In this document: positions 29,178 to 38,968 of the stretch, piece by piece | Position numbering within the stretch: the stretch's first letter is position 1 | Layout: each line of letters starts with the position of its first letter | Assembly (NCBI GenBank): GCA_963797835.1 | Contig: CAWCRN010000024.1 | Span: 372,001 to 436,000 of the forward strand | Direction: 5' to 3' | Source: JBDTSW01 sp963797835 | Lineage (GTDB): Bacteria; Actinomycetota; Thermoleophilia; Solirubrobacterales; 70-9 | Length of the DNA stretch: 64,000 nucleotides | Program-made: the position numbers and the translations under genes | The notes under the pieces: model-generated | What the model saw: the letters and a program-made list of their open reading frames with translations, nothing else | What the model was told of the DNA's origin: nothing | Databases searched by the model: none

Positions 29178-32138
29178 TCGGACCCGCCGTTCCCGTTCTC
29201 CTCCTCGAGCCCCACGGCGCGCTCGAGCCGGCAGATCGGCTGGAACGTGCAGTACTTGGGACAGGCGCCGCCCAACGGCCGGCGCCCGATCTCGCCCCGG
29301 CGAAGCTCGGCCCCCACCTGGCGCGCCTGCGCCTCGGCTCGCTCGAGCTGCTCGGTGAACTCGTCGTCGCCGAGGCGGTCCTTGCCGACGAGGTTCAGCC
29401 CGTCCAACCGCTCGTCGTCTCCTCGCACCAGCCCGCGCGGCCTGCGCTCCTTCACGTTGACGGCGCCGAGCGGCTCATACAGGCCGCCGATCACTTCGAG
29501 CTTCAGGAGGCGCTCGGCCGCCAGCATGTAGAGGCGGATCTGAAGCGCGCCCTTCTCCTCGAACTTGGCCACGGGGGTAACGCTGCGGCTCGTCTTGTAG
29601 TCGCGCACCAGCGCCCCTTGCCCGTCGGGCGCGAGGTCGATTCGGTCGATCTTCCCGCGCACCTCGAACTCGCCCAGCGGCAGGCCGCCGGGGTCGCCCT
29701 CGCCGTCCATCCCGAACGCTGCGCTCGATCAGGCCCTCCCCGGGGCGGAGCGCGGTCTCGGACGCGGCCTCGTCGGCCAGGAAGCGCTCGACCTGCTCGC
29801 GCGCCCTCGCCAGCATCGAGGTCCGCTCGGGGCCGAGGCGGGCCTCCGACGCCGCCTCGGCGAGCAACTCGGAGAAGCGGCGCTTCCAGCGGCCGAGGTC
29901 GCCCTCGCGCGGAATCGAGTCGTCGCCCGGGCGCTCCGAATAGAGCTTCTCGAGTGCGTCGTGGACGATCGCGCCCAGCCACAGCGGGTCGCCCTCCGGC
30001 TCGAGCCGCTCGGGGGCCAGCTCGTGCTGGACGAACCAGATGTAGGGGCACCCGAGCCAGCCCTCAAGCTGGTTGGGGCTCAGGACCCGGCGTTCCCGGA
30101 GCGCCTCGAGGACCTTCGGCACCCGCAGCGGCCCCGGTAGCGTCGCAGCGGATCTCGGGCCACGGGCGGCGAGCGAACGGGCCAACTCGCGCTCGCTCGG
30201 CGCCTCGGACGGTGCGAATACGACCTCGTCCAGTCCGCGCCTGCGCTTCAGGGCCCCCTCGGCCGCCTCGGGCGAGTCGCCCAGCAGGTCGAGGACCTCG
30301 TCGATGAAGGGGGAGCGCGAGAGCGCCGTGCCCTCGTCGTTGCAGCTTCGCCAGCACAGGTAGAGGCGCTCGGTGGGGCGCGAGACGCATGCGTGAAAGA
30401 GGTAGCGCTCCTCGTCGGCCTGCTCGTGGCGCACGAGTGCGGGGATGCCCAGGCGCGCGCGCCGGTCGTCGCCCAGAAGCGGGTCGGGGGCCGCCGCCGC
30501 GGGGAACTCGCCGTCCTGGAGCGAGGCGCAGAAGAGGTAGCGCGCGCGGCCGGCGCGCAGGCGGTAGGGGCTGAGGATTCGAACGCGTCCGTCGGTCGGG
30601 CCCCGCCAGGTCCGTACCGACGCTCCCTCGAGGGCCTCGACGGCGTCGGCCAGCCCGGGCTCCGGGCAGCCGGGGAGATCCCCCAAGGTCGCCAGCTCCT
30701 CCAGGAGCTCGGCGGCCGCCACGGCCGCGCGCAGCTCGATCGGATGCAGCAGATCGGCGCTCCCTGTGGCGCCGTCGCTGGGCGCCGCAAGCGGAGCCTG
30801 CTCGCGGTGGGCTCCCTCCGCCAGCTCGCGCGCGATCGCGGCCAGCGCGAGCAGGCGCCCTGAGCCCTCCCCGGCGCCGCGCAGGCGAGCCAGGTGGCGC
30901 GGCGGGCTCTGCCAGCCGTCGATCGCCTCGGCGGCGGTCGTGACCTCGCCCCTTCGGATCCGTCTCTCCACGCCGTCCGCCGCGCCCGCCGGGAAGGTCG
31001 GGTCGGCCCGCAGGTGGGCGAGGAGATCGGTGGCGGGTGCGTGTGGGGCCGCGGTGCGGCAGAGGGCCACGAGCGCGCGGCCGACGGCCGTCCGGTCGAC
31101 CGGGGCCTGAGCCTCGAGGGCGACGGGGATCCCGTACGCGCCGAGCACGGCGGCGAGCACCTGCCCGCCGCCGGCGGGGTGGCGGACCACGACCGCGATG
31201 TCGGAGGGATCGGCGCCGTCCGCGATCAGCCGCGCGATCTCGCCCCCGATCGCCTCAGCCTCGCCGCGCTCGCCGGCGCACTCCATCAGGACGACGCCAT
31301 CGTCGGGGTCGACCGTGCCGGGGCCGGGCTCGAAGAGGCGGCGGTCGAGATGGCGCAGGGAGGCGTGCGGCGTGTAGTCCGGATCCGCCTCGAGCCGCGA
31401 GTCGATCTCGCCGCCGAGCTGCTCGCAGAGCTCGGTTACCAGCGTGGCGCGGGCGGCCAGCGAGCGGCGGTCGGCGAAGTTGACGGCGACGGTTACCTCC
31501 GCTTCCCGGGCCAGCTCCGCGACCAGCTCGCGCTGGGCGACCGTGAGGTCGTCGAAGCCGTACAGGAGCACCGGGCGTGCGCCCCAGGCGCCGGGCGAAT
31601 TGCGCAACGCGGTCGCCACGGCCGCGGCCAGGGCACCCGCGTCAGAGCTGCCGGAGCGCTCGCGGAGCTCGCCGTACGTGGCGTAGAGGGCAGCGAGCTC
31701 GGCCTCGTGGGCACCGTCCTCCAGCTCCGAGGCGTGCTCGGCCAGCTCGCCGGGGCTGACCATGGCCGCCTGGAGCTCCTCGATCAGGGCGTCGAGCGCG
31801 GGGGCGAAGCCGGGCCGCTGCGCCGAGCGGCGCAGCCGCCGCAGGTCGGTGGTCGCGATCGCGGCCCGCACCAGGGCCAGGCGCTGCGGGGCGGTGAGGA
31901 GCGGCCCGACCTCCAGCCCCAGCGCGGTCGCCGTGTCGCGGAAGAGCCAGGAGAAGGTGCGGATCGACAGGCCCAGCGTCGGACTTCCGTCCGCGCAGAG
32001 CTCGCGCTCGAACCAGGCGGCGTCGTCGGCGGTGGGGACCACCAGGACGGGCTCGGCGTCGAGCGCAGCCAGTACGCGCCGGCGCACCTCGCCCGCCCGC
32101 CCGGAGTTGGGAGGGCCGACGATCAGCTTCAACGGCAT
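29174..32138 (-). CDS. AddB-like nuclease subunit (one frameshift)
   Basis: About 987 residues. The N-terminus LIVGPPNSGRAGEVRRRVL sits where AddB has its Walker A but lacks GK(S/T), so ATPase activity is doubtful. Helicase-like folds continue through LLYGFDDLTVAQRELV. The C-terminal RecB-type nuclease has GKIDRIDLAPDG then VRDYKTS. Iron-sulfur ligands are as in AddB: one cysteine in LEGWLGCPYIW, three in CPKYCTFQPIC. A 1-base shift near 29705 splits off the last 178 residues. I chose the ATG giving MPLKLIVG; an in-frame ATG lies 11 codons upstream. It forms an operon with AddA. Confidence 0.85.
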
Positions 32139-32262
32139 GGGAGGCTCCGTGCAGGCATCGCTCACGAGCATAGGTCGCGCTTCGGCGCCCGTCCTGACGC
32201 CCGCTCCGTGCGTGTTTTGTGCCCCCGTCGTTCCGTCCCCCGCCGCGTCTATCTTCGCGGCC

Positions 32263-32718
32263 ATGTCGCTCTGCTTCATCGACCCCGCCGACGCCATCCG
32301 CGCCATCGCCGACTCGGTCGGGCGCGAGGCCCGGCGCCAGCTCCTGGGCGAGGCCGTTCGCGCCTGGGTCGACGAGATCCCCGAGGACGAGCTCGACGCA
32401 CACTACGCGCGGGCGATCTCGGAGCTCGACGAGCACGACATCTCGATGCTCGCCGCCTGGCACGCCTCGCTCGACGTGGGCCACCCGGTCCCCAACCGGG
32501 ACTTCCTGATGTCCGCCTTCGGCTCGCTCGGCGACAACCGTCGCGAGGCGCTGAAGCTCGCCGCCGGCTTCCGCGGCGAGGAGGCGGTCGACCGCGGCGT
32601 CACCGAGGAGGTCGCGCTCGACACGGTCCTCGACTGGCTCTCACCAGCCCGCCAGATGGAGCTCGCCGTGGAGGCGGTCGAGCTCTACGTCTGGGACCGG
32701 GTCGGCAGCGACAACTAG
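32263..32718 (+). CDS. Hypothetical helical protein
   Basis: 151 residues, acidic and mostly alpha-helical (AIRAIADSVGREARRQLLGE; DEIPEDELDAHYARAISEL; SPARQMELAVEAVELYVWD). No family recognised. TATCTT (32250-32255) lies 7 bases before the ATG, a leaderless start. Divergent from the AddB-like gene and ended by a strong pair of hairpins. Confidence 0.65.
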   Translation: MSLCFIDPADAIRAIADSVGREARRQLLGEAVRAWVDEIPEDELDAHYARAISELDEHDISMLAAWHASLDVGHPVPNRDFLMSAFGSLGDNRREALKLAAGFRGEEAVDRGVTEEVALDTVLDWLSPARQMELAVEAVELYVWDRVGSDN

Positions 32719-32738
32719 CCGGTCCAGATCTGGCGTCG

Positions 32739-32820
32739 GTGGCATCGCGGAGCCGCGATTGCCACTGAGGCGCTCACGGATGGCGCTTTTCTTCCGGACG
32801 TGGTGAAGATAAGCGCCATC
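32739..32820. terminator. Two hairpins between convergent genes
   Basis: Hairpin 1 (32739-32765): GTGGC-ATCGCG paired with CGCGAT-GCCAC with a one-base bulge and a 4-base loop. Hairpin 2 (32779-32788 with 32811-32820): perfect 10-base GATGGCGCTT/AAGCGCCATC, with T-rich bases after the left arm. Together they suit a bidirectional terminator. Confidence 0.6.
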
Positions 32821-32851
32821 GCCCCGAATCGCCCGCCAACCGCCCCTCCCC

Positions 32852-33541
32852 TCACCTCCAGGAGCCGTGCACCCTCTCCGAGCCCTTAGGCGCCACCGCC
32901 GCTTCGATCTCCGGGATCGCCTGGTCGTTCTCGCGGAAGTGAACGGCCTTTAGGCCCAGGGCGCGGGCGGCGTCGACGTTCGCCTCGACGTCGTCCACGA
33001 ACAGGCACTCGGCGGGCTCCAGCCCGGCGAGGCCGTCGAGCGCCCGGACGCGCTCCAGCGTCAGCTCGTAGATCTCGGGGTCGGGCTTTCGCATCCCGAC
33101 GAACGCCGAATCGACGACCAGCTCGAAGATCTCGTCGACCGGGAGCATCGAGCGCCACAGTGGCTCCCACTCACGCACGTTGTTCGTGAGCAGTGCCATG
33201 CGCAGGCCGCCGCCCTGCAGGCGCCGCATCAACTCGATCATCGGCGGGTTCGGCTCGAGCGCGTCGAAGTAGATCTCCTTGAACCCATGCATCTCGGGCT
33301 CATGGCCGAGGATGTCGATCAGCTCGGTGCTGATCCGGGCCAGGAAGTCGGCCTCGGTCATGCGGCCCTTCTCCAGCTCGAACAGGGGATGCTCACCGTC
33401 GGCGTCCGCCACTCGCTGCATCGCCTGGCCGAGCGCCTCGGCCGGGATTCCTGTCGTGTCCTGGAAGGCGGCGAACGAGTGCATCAGGGGCGTCGTGAGG
33501 ACGCCGCCGAAGTCCGAGATCACAGCGCGCATGCTCGCCAT
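32852..33541 (-). CDS. HAD-superfamily hydrolase
   Basis: 229 residues. Motif I ISDFGGVLTTP keeps the nucleophile Asp but has Gly where many phosphatases have the second Asp, as in the epoxide hydrolase N-terminal/dehalogenase-like HAD group. Motif II is LLTNN, and motif IV is CLFVDDVEANVDAARALGL preceded by the conserved lysine in MRKPDPEIYEL. Cap domain helices fill residues 15-85. Cytoplasmic; substrate unknown. Start chosen at the ATG giving MASMRAV, with GAGGA upstream. Confidence 0.82.
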   Translation of the reverse strand: MASMRAVISDFGGVLTTPLMHSFAAFQDTTGIPAEALGQAMQRVADADGEHPLFELEKGRMTEADFLARISTELIDILGHEPEMHGFKEIYFDALEPNPPMIELMRRLQGGGLRMALLTNNVREWEPLWRSMLPVDEIFELVVDSAFVGMRKPDPEIYELTLERVRALDGLAGLEPAECLFVDDVEANVDAARALGLKAVHFRENDQAIPEIEAAVAPKGSERVHGSWR

Positions 33542-33659
33542 TGATCCGATCCTCGCAGTTCCTCGTTCCCACGGGTGACAAGGCACGGGGGCGATGGATC
33601 GCCCGGCCTAGGGCCTCCCCGCCTGCCAGCCGAACCGACTCGTCAGCAAGGAGGACGAG

Positions 33660-35123
33660 ATGCGTAGACCCAAGCTCTCGAGGAGGACCGGGGTGGTGCT
33701 GGCGGCAGTTGCCGCGTCGGCTATCGCGGTTCCGCTCGGGATCACATCCAGCCACCGCGAGGCGCCGAGCATCATGCTCGACCCCTCGGCGGACAACACC
33801 GACGTGTACGCCTGGACCGCGGAGGGCGCCGAGGACGCGATCACCGTGGCCTCGAATTGGATTCCCGGCCAGGTGCCCGCGAACGGGCCGAACTTCTTCA
33901 GGTTCGACGACCGGGCGCGGTACTACATCAACTTCGACAACACCGGCGACGGCGTTGCCGATATCAAGTACCGGTACACGTTCGACACGGAGATCCGCAA
34001 CCCGAACTCGTTCCTCACCGCGGGCCCGAATACGACCGACTACGACGGGCTCAACCTGATCCAGACGTACGACGTCACCCGCGAGGAGTACAAGAAGGGC
34101 AAGCTGACCGACAAGTCGGTCGTCGCCGAAGATCTCAACGTCGCACCCTCCAACATCGGGCCGAAGACGTTCCCCGACTACGAGAACGACTTCGTCCCGG
34201 GCGCGATCCAGGATCTGCCGGACGGCGGCAAGATCTTCGCCGGCCAGCGCGAGGAGCCGTTCTTCGTCGACCTCGGGGCCGCCTTCGACGCGATCAACGT
34301 GCGCGTCGGCACCGGCAACCAGGGTCAGGGGAAGGACGACTTCTCCGGCTACAACACCTCGTCGATCGTGATGCAGCTCCCCGAGGAGCAGGTCACGAAG
34401 AACGGCGAGCCCGTTGCGAGCATGGACGCGGCGAACGCCGTGGTGGGCGTCTGGTCGACGACCGAGCGTCGCCGGCTCGAGGTCCAGAACGCCGACTACG
34501 ACACCGGCTCGCCGGGGTCCGTGAACGGCGCGAAGAACAAGTGGGTCCAGGTCTCGCGCCTGGGTAACCCGCTCGTGAACGAGGTGATCATCCCGCTGGG
34601 GATGAAGGACAAGTTCAACCGCACCACCCCCGACCGTGACGCTGACCTCTACGGCCAGTTCGTCACGCAGCCGGAGCTGGCGGCGGTCCTGAACGCCCTG
34701 TTCGGAATCGGCGCCCCGGAGACCGACCGCACGGACATCGTGCAGGCCGTCCTCCAGGGGCTCCCGGGCTTGAACCAGCACTCGGGCCCGAACGCCGGCA
34801 CGCCGGTCGACACCCTGAAGCTCAACCTGGGTGTGGACCCGGCGATGTCGCCAAGCCGCTTCGGCGCGCTCGGCGGCGACCTGGCCGGCTACCCGAACGG
34901 CAGGCGCCTCGCCGACGACGTGGTCGACATCGACCTCCAGGTCGTCGCGGGGATCCTGGCAGACCCGCAGAACGCGGTCCCGCTCGGTGACGGGGTGGAC
35001 AGGAACGACACGCCGTTCCTGTCCGAGTTCCCGTACCTGGCGACCCCGGAGTCGGGCTTCGACTCGAACCCCTCGCAGAGGATCGAGCCGCCGCACGCAC
35101 CGGTACCGCCGGGCGGTCCGTAG
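33660..35123 (+). CDS. DUF4331 family secreted protein
   Basis: 487 residues. Signal peptide (TGVVLAAVAASAIAVPLG), then the family's opening SSHREAPSIMLDPSADNTDV, followed by YAWTAEG and NFFRFDDRARYYINFDNTGD. This is characteristic of DUF4331, a large extracytoplasmic beta-rich family of unknown function. A strong AAGGAGG lies 6 bases before the ATG. It is followed 78 bases later by a membrane-anchored TPR protein with its own AGGAGG, forming a two-gene operon. Intact. Confidence 0.85.
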   Translation: MRRPKLSRRTGVVLAAVAASAIAVPLGITSSHREAPSIMLDPSADNTDVYAWTAEGAEDAITVASNWIPGQVPANGPNFFRFDDRARYYINFDNTGDGVADIKYRYTFDTEIRNPNSFLTAGPNTTDYDGLNLIQTYDVTREEYKKGKLTDKSVVAEDLNVAPSNIGPKTFPDYENDFVPGAIQDLPDGGKIFAGQREEPFFVDLGAAFDAINVRVGTGNQGQGKDDFSGYNTSSIVMQLPEEQVTKNGEPVASMDAANAVVGVWSTTERRRLEVQNADYDTGSPGSVNGAKNKWVQVSRLGNPLVNEVIIPLGMKDKFNRTTPDRDADLYGQFVTQPELAAVLNALFGIGAPETDRTDIVQAVLQGLPGLNQHSGPNAGTPVDTLKLNLGVDPAMSPSRFGALGGDLAGYPNGRRLADDVVDIDLQVVAGILADPQNAVPLGDGVDRNDTPFLSEFPYLATPESGFDSNPSQRIEPPHAPVPPGGP

Positions 35124-35201
35124 GCAAGGAAGCGATCGGGAGGGTGGGGCGTCGCGAGGCGGCGCCCCACCCGGCCCGGCCGTCACCGAACAGGAGGAGA
35201 C

Positions 35202-36521
35202 ATGAGCAAGGTAGTCCCGATCTTCAGAACCGCCGGCCTCCGCTGGCTGGCCCCACTGGCAACGTTCGCCGTGCTGATCGCCGTGCTCGTCATGGCGAAC
35301 CGCGAGCCCGGCACCGACCCCGTCGCCGACCTCGGCCCCGCCGTCTCAGGCGAGGGTCTCGCCCCGGCGACGGGCGAGGCGATCGCCTCGCTGGAGGGCG
35401 CGGTCCGGGCCGAGCCGGATTCGGTCGCTGCGTACACGTCCCTGGGCGACACCTACCTGCAGGCGGCTCGTGAGACCGCCGACTCGGCATACCTCGAGCG
35501 CGCCGACGCCGCCTTCGCGGCGGCCGAGGGCCGCGATCCGGGCAACGCCATCGCCACGATCGGTCAGGGCACGGTCGCGCTCGCGGGCCACGAGTTCACC
35601 CGCGGGCTCGAGCTCGGCCGCGAGGCCCACCGGCTCGAGCCGGACCTGGTGCGGCCGTACGCGATCATCGCCGACGCCCAGATCGAGACCGGCCGCTACG
35701 ACGCGGCCGCGCGCACGCTGGAGCGGATGGTGAGCCTGAAGCCCACGCTCGCGGCGTACGCGCGCGTGTCCTACTTCCGCGAGCTGAACGGCGACCTCGA
35801 AGGCGCCATCCAGGCGATGCGCCTCGCGGCCTCGGCCGGGGGTGGCAGCGTGGAGAGCGCCACCTACGTGCAGCACCTGCTGGGCAAGCTCGAGATCCTG
35901 CGCGGCGAGACCGGAGCGGCGGAGCGCGCCTTCAGCCAGGCGCTCTCGCTCGACCCGGGCTACGGCCCAGCGATCGCGGGGATGGCGCGGGTCGCGCTCG
36001 ACCGCGGCGAATACGGGGCGGCGATCGCGGGCTACCGCGAGGCCGTCGCAGTGCTGCCCAATGCCGAGAACGCGACGGCCCTCGCCGACGCACTCAGCGC
36101 CGCCGGCCGCGAGACAGCCGCCGAGCGCGCCTACGACCGCGCGATCGACATCGCGCGGAGCGACCCCGTCGCGGTCAACCAGGAGCTGGTACTGCTCGAG
36201 GCCGACCACGGGAGCCGCGCCATGGCGCTCGAAGGTGCCCGCACCGCCTGGCGTCAGGCACCGGGCGCGAAATCAGCAGAGGCCCTGGCGTGGGCGCTGC
36301 ACAGCGTGGGCCGCTCGGAGGCGGGGCTCCCGTACGCGCGGACCGCGGCCGATCTGGGTCGAGGCGAGCCATCCGTGCTCTACCGCTCCGGTCGAGTGGC
36401 GCTGGCCGCCGGCCGCCCAGACCTCGCCCAGCGGTGGCTGGGGCAGGCGCTGGCGATCAACCCGCGCTTCAGCCCCCTCGAGGCGCCGGAGGCCAAGCGG
36501 CTGGTGGCGAGGATCGGCTAG
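35202..36521 (+). CDS. Membrane-anchored TPR protein
   Basis: 439 residues. A single N-terminal TM helix (about residues 14-32) anchors about nine tetratricopeptide repeats (for example AAYTSLGDTYLQAARETADS and AERAFSQALSLDPGYGPAIA). TPRs form protein-binding solenoids, here predicted to face outward. AGGAGGAGAC just before the ATG. Gene order suggests that it binds the DUF4331 protein or a shared partner (inference). Its TAG shares a CTAG with the stop of the convergent gene. Confidence 0.85.
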   Translation: MSKVVPIFRTAGLRWLAPLATFAVLIAVLVMANREPGTDPVADLGPAVSGEGLAPATGEAIASLEGAVRAEPDSVAAYTSLGDTYLQAARETADSAYLERADAAFAAAEGRDPGNAIATIGQGTVALAGHEFTRGLELGREAHRLEPDLVRPYAIIADAQIETGRYDAAARTLERMVSLKPTLAAYARVSYFRELNGDLEGAIQAMRLAASAGGGSVESATYVQHLLGKLEILRGETGAAERAFSQALSLDPGYGPAIAGMARVALDRGEYGAAIAGYREAVAVLPNAENATALADALSAAGRETAAERAYDRAIDIARSDPVAVNQELVLLEADHGSRAMALEGARTAWRQAPGAKSAEALAWALHSVGRSEAGLPYARTAADLGRGEPSVLYRSGRVALAAGRPDLAQRWLGQALAINPRFSPLEAPEAKRLVARIG

Positions 36522-37025
36522 GGAGGGAGCAGCAGGTCGTGGAGGCCGGTCCCGCTCTCGCCGTCGAAGCGAACGGCGAGCGGGGTCGCCTCCCGCCGCA
36601 GCCCTCCCGCATCGGCTCCGGTGGGGTCGGCGGAGCGGTCCGCGGCGATCCGCTTGCCGGCTCCGCCCTCCAGCCAGACCTCGACTCCCAGCCTGCGCAC
36701 GCGCCCAGCCGGGTCGTACTCGGTGGAGAGGTGGACGTCCTCGGCGGAGTCCGTGCCCTCCGGGCCGATCAGCGCCACGGCGACCGCGTCGGCGGAGTGG
36801 TCGCGGGCGCCGGCGGGGCGGGCGACCGCGAGGGCCACGCCCTGGTCGCCGGCGGCACCGACGATGATCCGCAGCGCCTCGGTCCGCTCCCAATCGGGCG
36901 TGCCGGTGAGCTCCCACGCCGGTGGGGCGGCGGGATCCGCCGAGTCGGCCGCCCGCATCAGCGCGTCGATGCTCCCACTCGACGGCGAGCGCGTCGCCAA
37001 GCTCGAGGCGGAGGCGCTCAGCCAC
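36518..37025 (-). CDS. Hypothetical protein (frameshifted)
   Basis: About 169 residues. The N-terminal part MAERLRLELGDALAVEWEHR and the remainder (LMRAADSADPAAPPAWELTG, then VWLEGGAGKRIAADRSADPT) are in different frames, with a shift near 36965-36975. GTG start overlaps the upstream FxsA stop by 8 bases, so the two are probably co-translated. No family recognised; soluble. Confidence 0.55.
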
Positions 37026-37557
37026 GCGGCTCGCCCCCGGGCTCGAGCTCGCCGTCGGGGTCGCGGATCTCCGTCGCCGTTCCCTCGACGTCGTAGGCGC
37101 GGCTCGGCCGGGGCTGCGGAGCGGGCCCAGGGCCCGGGCTGTTCTCCCTGGCGCGGCCAGCCCTCGAGCCGACGCCGGTCACGACCCAGCCGAAGCGATC
37201 CGCCGCTTGGCCAGCGCGGTGGCGCCCGCGGCGGATCACGGCGCGCGTGGGCGGCAGCAGCAGGCAGAGGCCGAACACGTCGGTGATGAACCCGGGGGTG
37301 AGGAGCAGCGCGCCGCCGAGGATGATCATCGCCCCGTCGAAGACCTCGCGCGCGGGCACCTTGCGCTGCTCGAGCGCTGCGTTGAACCGTGCCCACGCCT
37401 GGCGCCCCTGCGAGCGCAGCAGCCAGGCGCCGAGGAGGCTGTCGAGGATCAGCAGCCCCAGCGTGGGGAGGACCCCGATCGCGCCGCCGACCTCGATGAT
37501 CAGCCACAGCTCCGCGATCGGGACGAGGACGAAGGCGACGAGCGCCAGGATGAACAT
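37018..37557 (-). CDS. FxsA family membrane protein
   Basis: 179 residues. Three or four helices as in FxsA: ALVAFVLVPIAELWLIIEV, then VLPTLGLLILDSLLGAWLLR, and DGAMIILGGALLLTPGFITD, followed by a polar C-terminal tail. FxsA in E. coli influences exclusion of phage T7 by an F-plasmid system; in other bacteria the role is unclear. The GG-LLTPGF-TD motif is diagnostic. In an operon with the downstream hypothetical gene. Confidence 0.85.
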   Translation of the reverse strand: MFILALVAFVLVPIAELWLIIEVGGAIGVLPTLGLLILDSLLGAWLLRSQGRQAWARFNAALEQRKVPAREVFDGAMIILGGALLLTPGFITDVFGLCLLLPPTRAVIRRGRHRAGQAADRFGWVVTGVGSRAGRARENSPGPGPAPQPRPSRAYDVEGTATEIRDPDGELEPGGEPRG

Positions 37558-37606
37558 GGTTCAAGCGTAGCCAGGGCCCGCGGGCGGCCCGCCTACAATT
37601 ACCCAC

Positions 37607-37903
37607 ATGCCCACCGAAGAAGAGGTCTACGAGGCGCTCGAGGAGGTGATCGACCCCGAGCTGGGGCTCGATTTCGTCTCCCTCGGCCTCGTCTACGACG
37701 TCGAGGTCACCGACGGCGAGGTGTTCGTCACCTTCAGCCTCACCACGCCGGCCTGCCCGATCGGCCCCCAGGTCTCCGAGCAGATGCGCGAGTTCGTGGG
37801 TGACCTCGACGGGGTCCAGAAGGTCCACCCGAAGATGGTCTTCGACCCCCCGTGGTCCCCGGAGATGATGTCCGAGGACGCCAAGTTCGCGCTGGGGTAC
37901 TGA
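37607..37903 (+). CDS. MIP18/DUF59 metal-sulfur cluster assembly factor
   Basis: 98 residues: VYEALEEVIDPELGLDFVSL, GLVYDVEV, then FSLTTPACPIGPQVSEQM with the family cysteine in TTPACP. Proteins of this family (PaaD/SufT-like) help load Fe-S clusters. Not next to a suf operon here. TACAAT (37594-37599) 7 bases before the ATG predicts a leaderless transcript. Confidence 0.9.
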   Translation: MPTEEEVYEALEEVIDPELGLDFVSLGLVYDVEVTDGEVFVTFSLTTPACPIGPQVSEQMREFVGDLDGVQKVHPKMVFDPPWSPEMMSEDAKFALGY

Positions 37904-38033
37904 GCCGCATGATCCGCACGCGGGCCCGCCTGGCGCCCAGAGAGCTTCTCGAAGCGCCTCCGGCTGGTCGATCCTAGCGGAACCAGCGTCCGCTCGGCTC
38001 GATGGCCTTCAGCCTATCCGAGCCCAAGGGCCC

Positions 38034-38864
38034 TCAGTCGCGCTTCACCTTGAGCTGGGCTCGCACGACGTCCCGCGTGTTGTCGATCTCGCCGCCGAAC
38101 TTGCACGACTTGGTCTTCCCCACGTTGACGCCCCCCTTCGCCTTGATCTGCATGTCCAGCACGATTGAGTCGTTGGGGAGCAACGTGTCCTGGTAGAGGC
38201 CCGCGACGACCTCGGTGGTCACGTCGACGCCGTTCTCCTCATAAGTCACCTTGAAGCCCGCGGATGACGAACACCCGTCGGCCACCGCGGGGGTGGTATC
38301 GGGCCCGTCGTTCGTGACCCGGACCTCAAAGCTCCGGGTCTGGCCGCGCTCGGCGGTCCACTTGCGGGTCTGGTTCTTCCCATTGCGGCCATACACACCG
38401 TCGCCCCTGAGCGAGGCATCGCTGGAGCGGCCGATCAGCCCGTCCGCCGGGATCGTGGCGGTGAAGCTGTCGAAGCCGCTGGTGCAGCTGCCGATGGCGA
38501 TCTGATGCGCTCCCGTCACGATGCCGTAGGTCGAGAAGTCGCCGTTGCCGCTCGCGCCGGGATTTCCCTGATTGAACGAGTAGGAATGGTTCGTGACAGG
38601 GAAGTCGTCTGGGCCCGACCCCAAGAGGCCGCAGGGCGTCATCCCGGACGTCCCCGGCATGGCGTCGGCGTCGACGCTCACGGTCGTCTCGTCTTCCGAA
38701 ACCCCCAGCTCGATCGTTCCACCGTCGCCGAAGGTCCCGTAATACCGCGCCTCCCCCACGTGGTTCGCGCTTGCCGGGGGGCTAGCCATCAGTAGGAGGG
38801 CGCCGGCCGCGGTGGCGGCCACGAGCCCGGTTGCGGCGCTGCGCGCCCTGCGTCCCTGCGTCAT
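38034..38864 (-). CDS. Secreted protein, unknown
   Basis: 276 residues. Signal peptide (GLVAATAAGALLLMASPPASA), then a beta-rich mature protein with paired cysteines (MTPCGLLG, IGSCTSGF, DGCSSSAGF, TKSCKFGG). The C-terminal half (TRSFEVRVTNDGPDTTPAVA) reads like an immunoglobulin-like or 'conserved repeat' domain. GGGAGGT lies 8 bases before the ATG. No known function; likely extracellular or wall-associated. Confidence 0.65.
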   Translation of the reverse strand: MTQGRRARSAATGLVAATAAGALLLMASPPASANHVGEARYYGTFGDGGTIELGVSEDETTVSVDADAMPGTSGMTPCGLLGSGPDDFPVTNHSYSFNQGNPGASGNGDFSTYGIVTGAHQIAIGSCTSGFDSFTATIPADGLIGRSSDASLRGDGVYGRNGKNQTRKWTAERGQTRSFEVRVTNDGPDTTPAVADGCSSSAGFKVTYEENGVDVTTEVVAGLYQDTLLPNDSIVLDMQIKAKGGVNVGKTKSCKFGGEIDNTRDVVRAQLKVKRD

Positions 38865-38910
38865 GTGATGACCTCCCTGGTCGAGTTGCGCGTCAGAATC
38901 TACCGGCAAT

Positions 38911-38936
38911 GGAGGAGGCCCCTCGCGGGCTCCTCC
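38911..38936 (-). terminator. Hairpin following the rnpB-like 3' end
   Basis: GGAGGAG-CCC with GGG-CTCCTCC (7 + 3 pairs, one bulge, 5-base loop), lying immediately 3' of the RNase P RNA-like end on the minus strand, where its natural terminator would be. Confidence 0.55.
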
Positions 38937-38968
38937 GGAGCGGGCCTGTGAGCCGGATTCTGTCTTGC
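38937..38968 (-). ncRNA. rnpB: 3' end fragment of RNase P RNA
   Basis: On the minus strand the bases read GCAAGACAGAATCCGGCTCA followed by CAGGCCCGCTCC. The core GACAGAAtCCGGCTyAcaGGCC is the conserved 3' end of bacterial RNase P RNA. Sequence upstream does not continue as RNase P RNA (no GAGGAAAGTCC core within 400 bases). This is therefore a duplicated tail, as left when an element integrates into the gene's 3' end. Confidence 0.6.
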
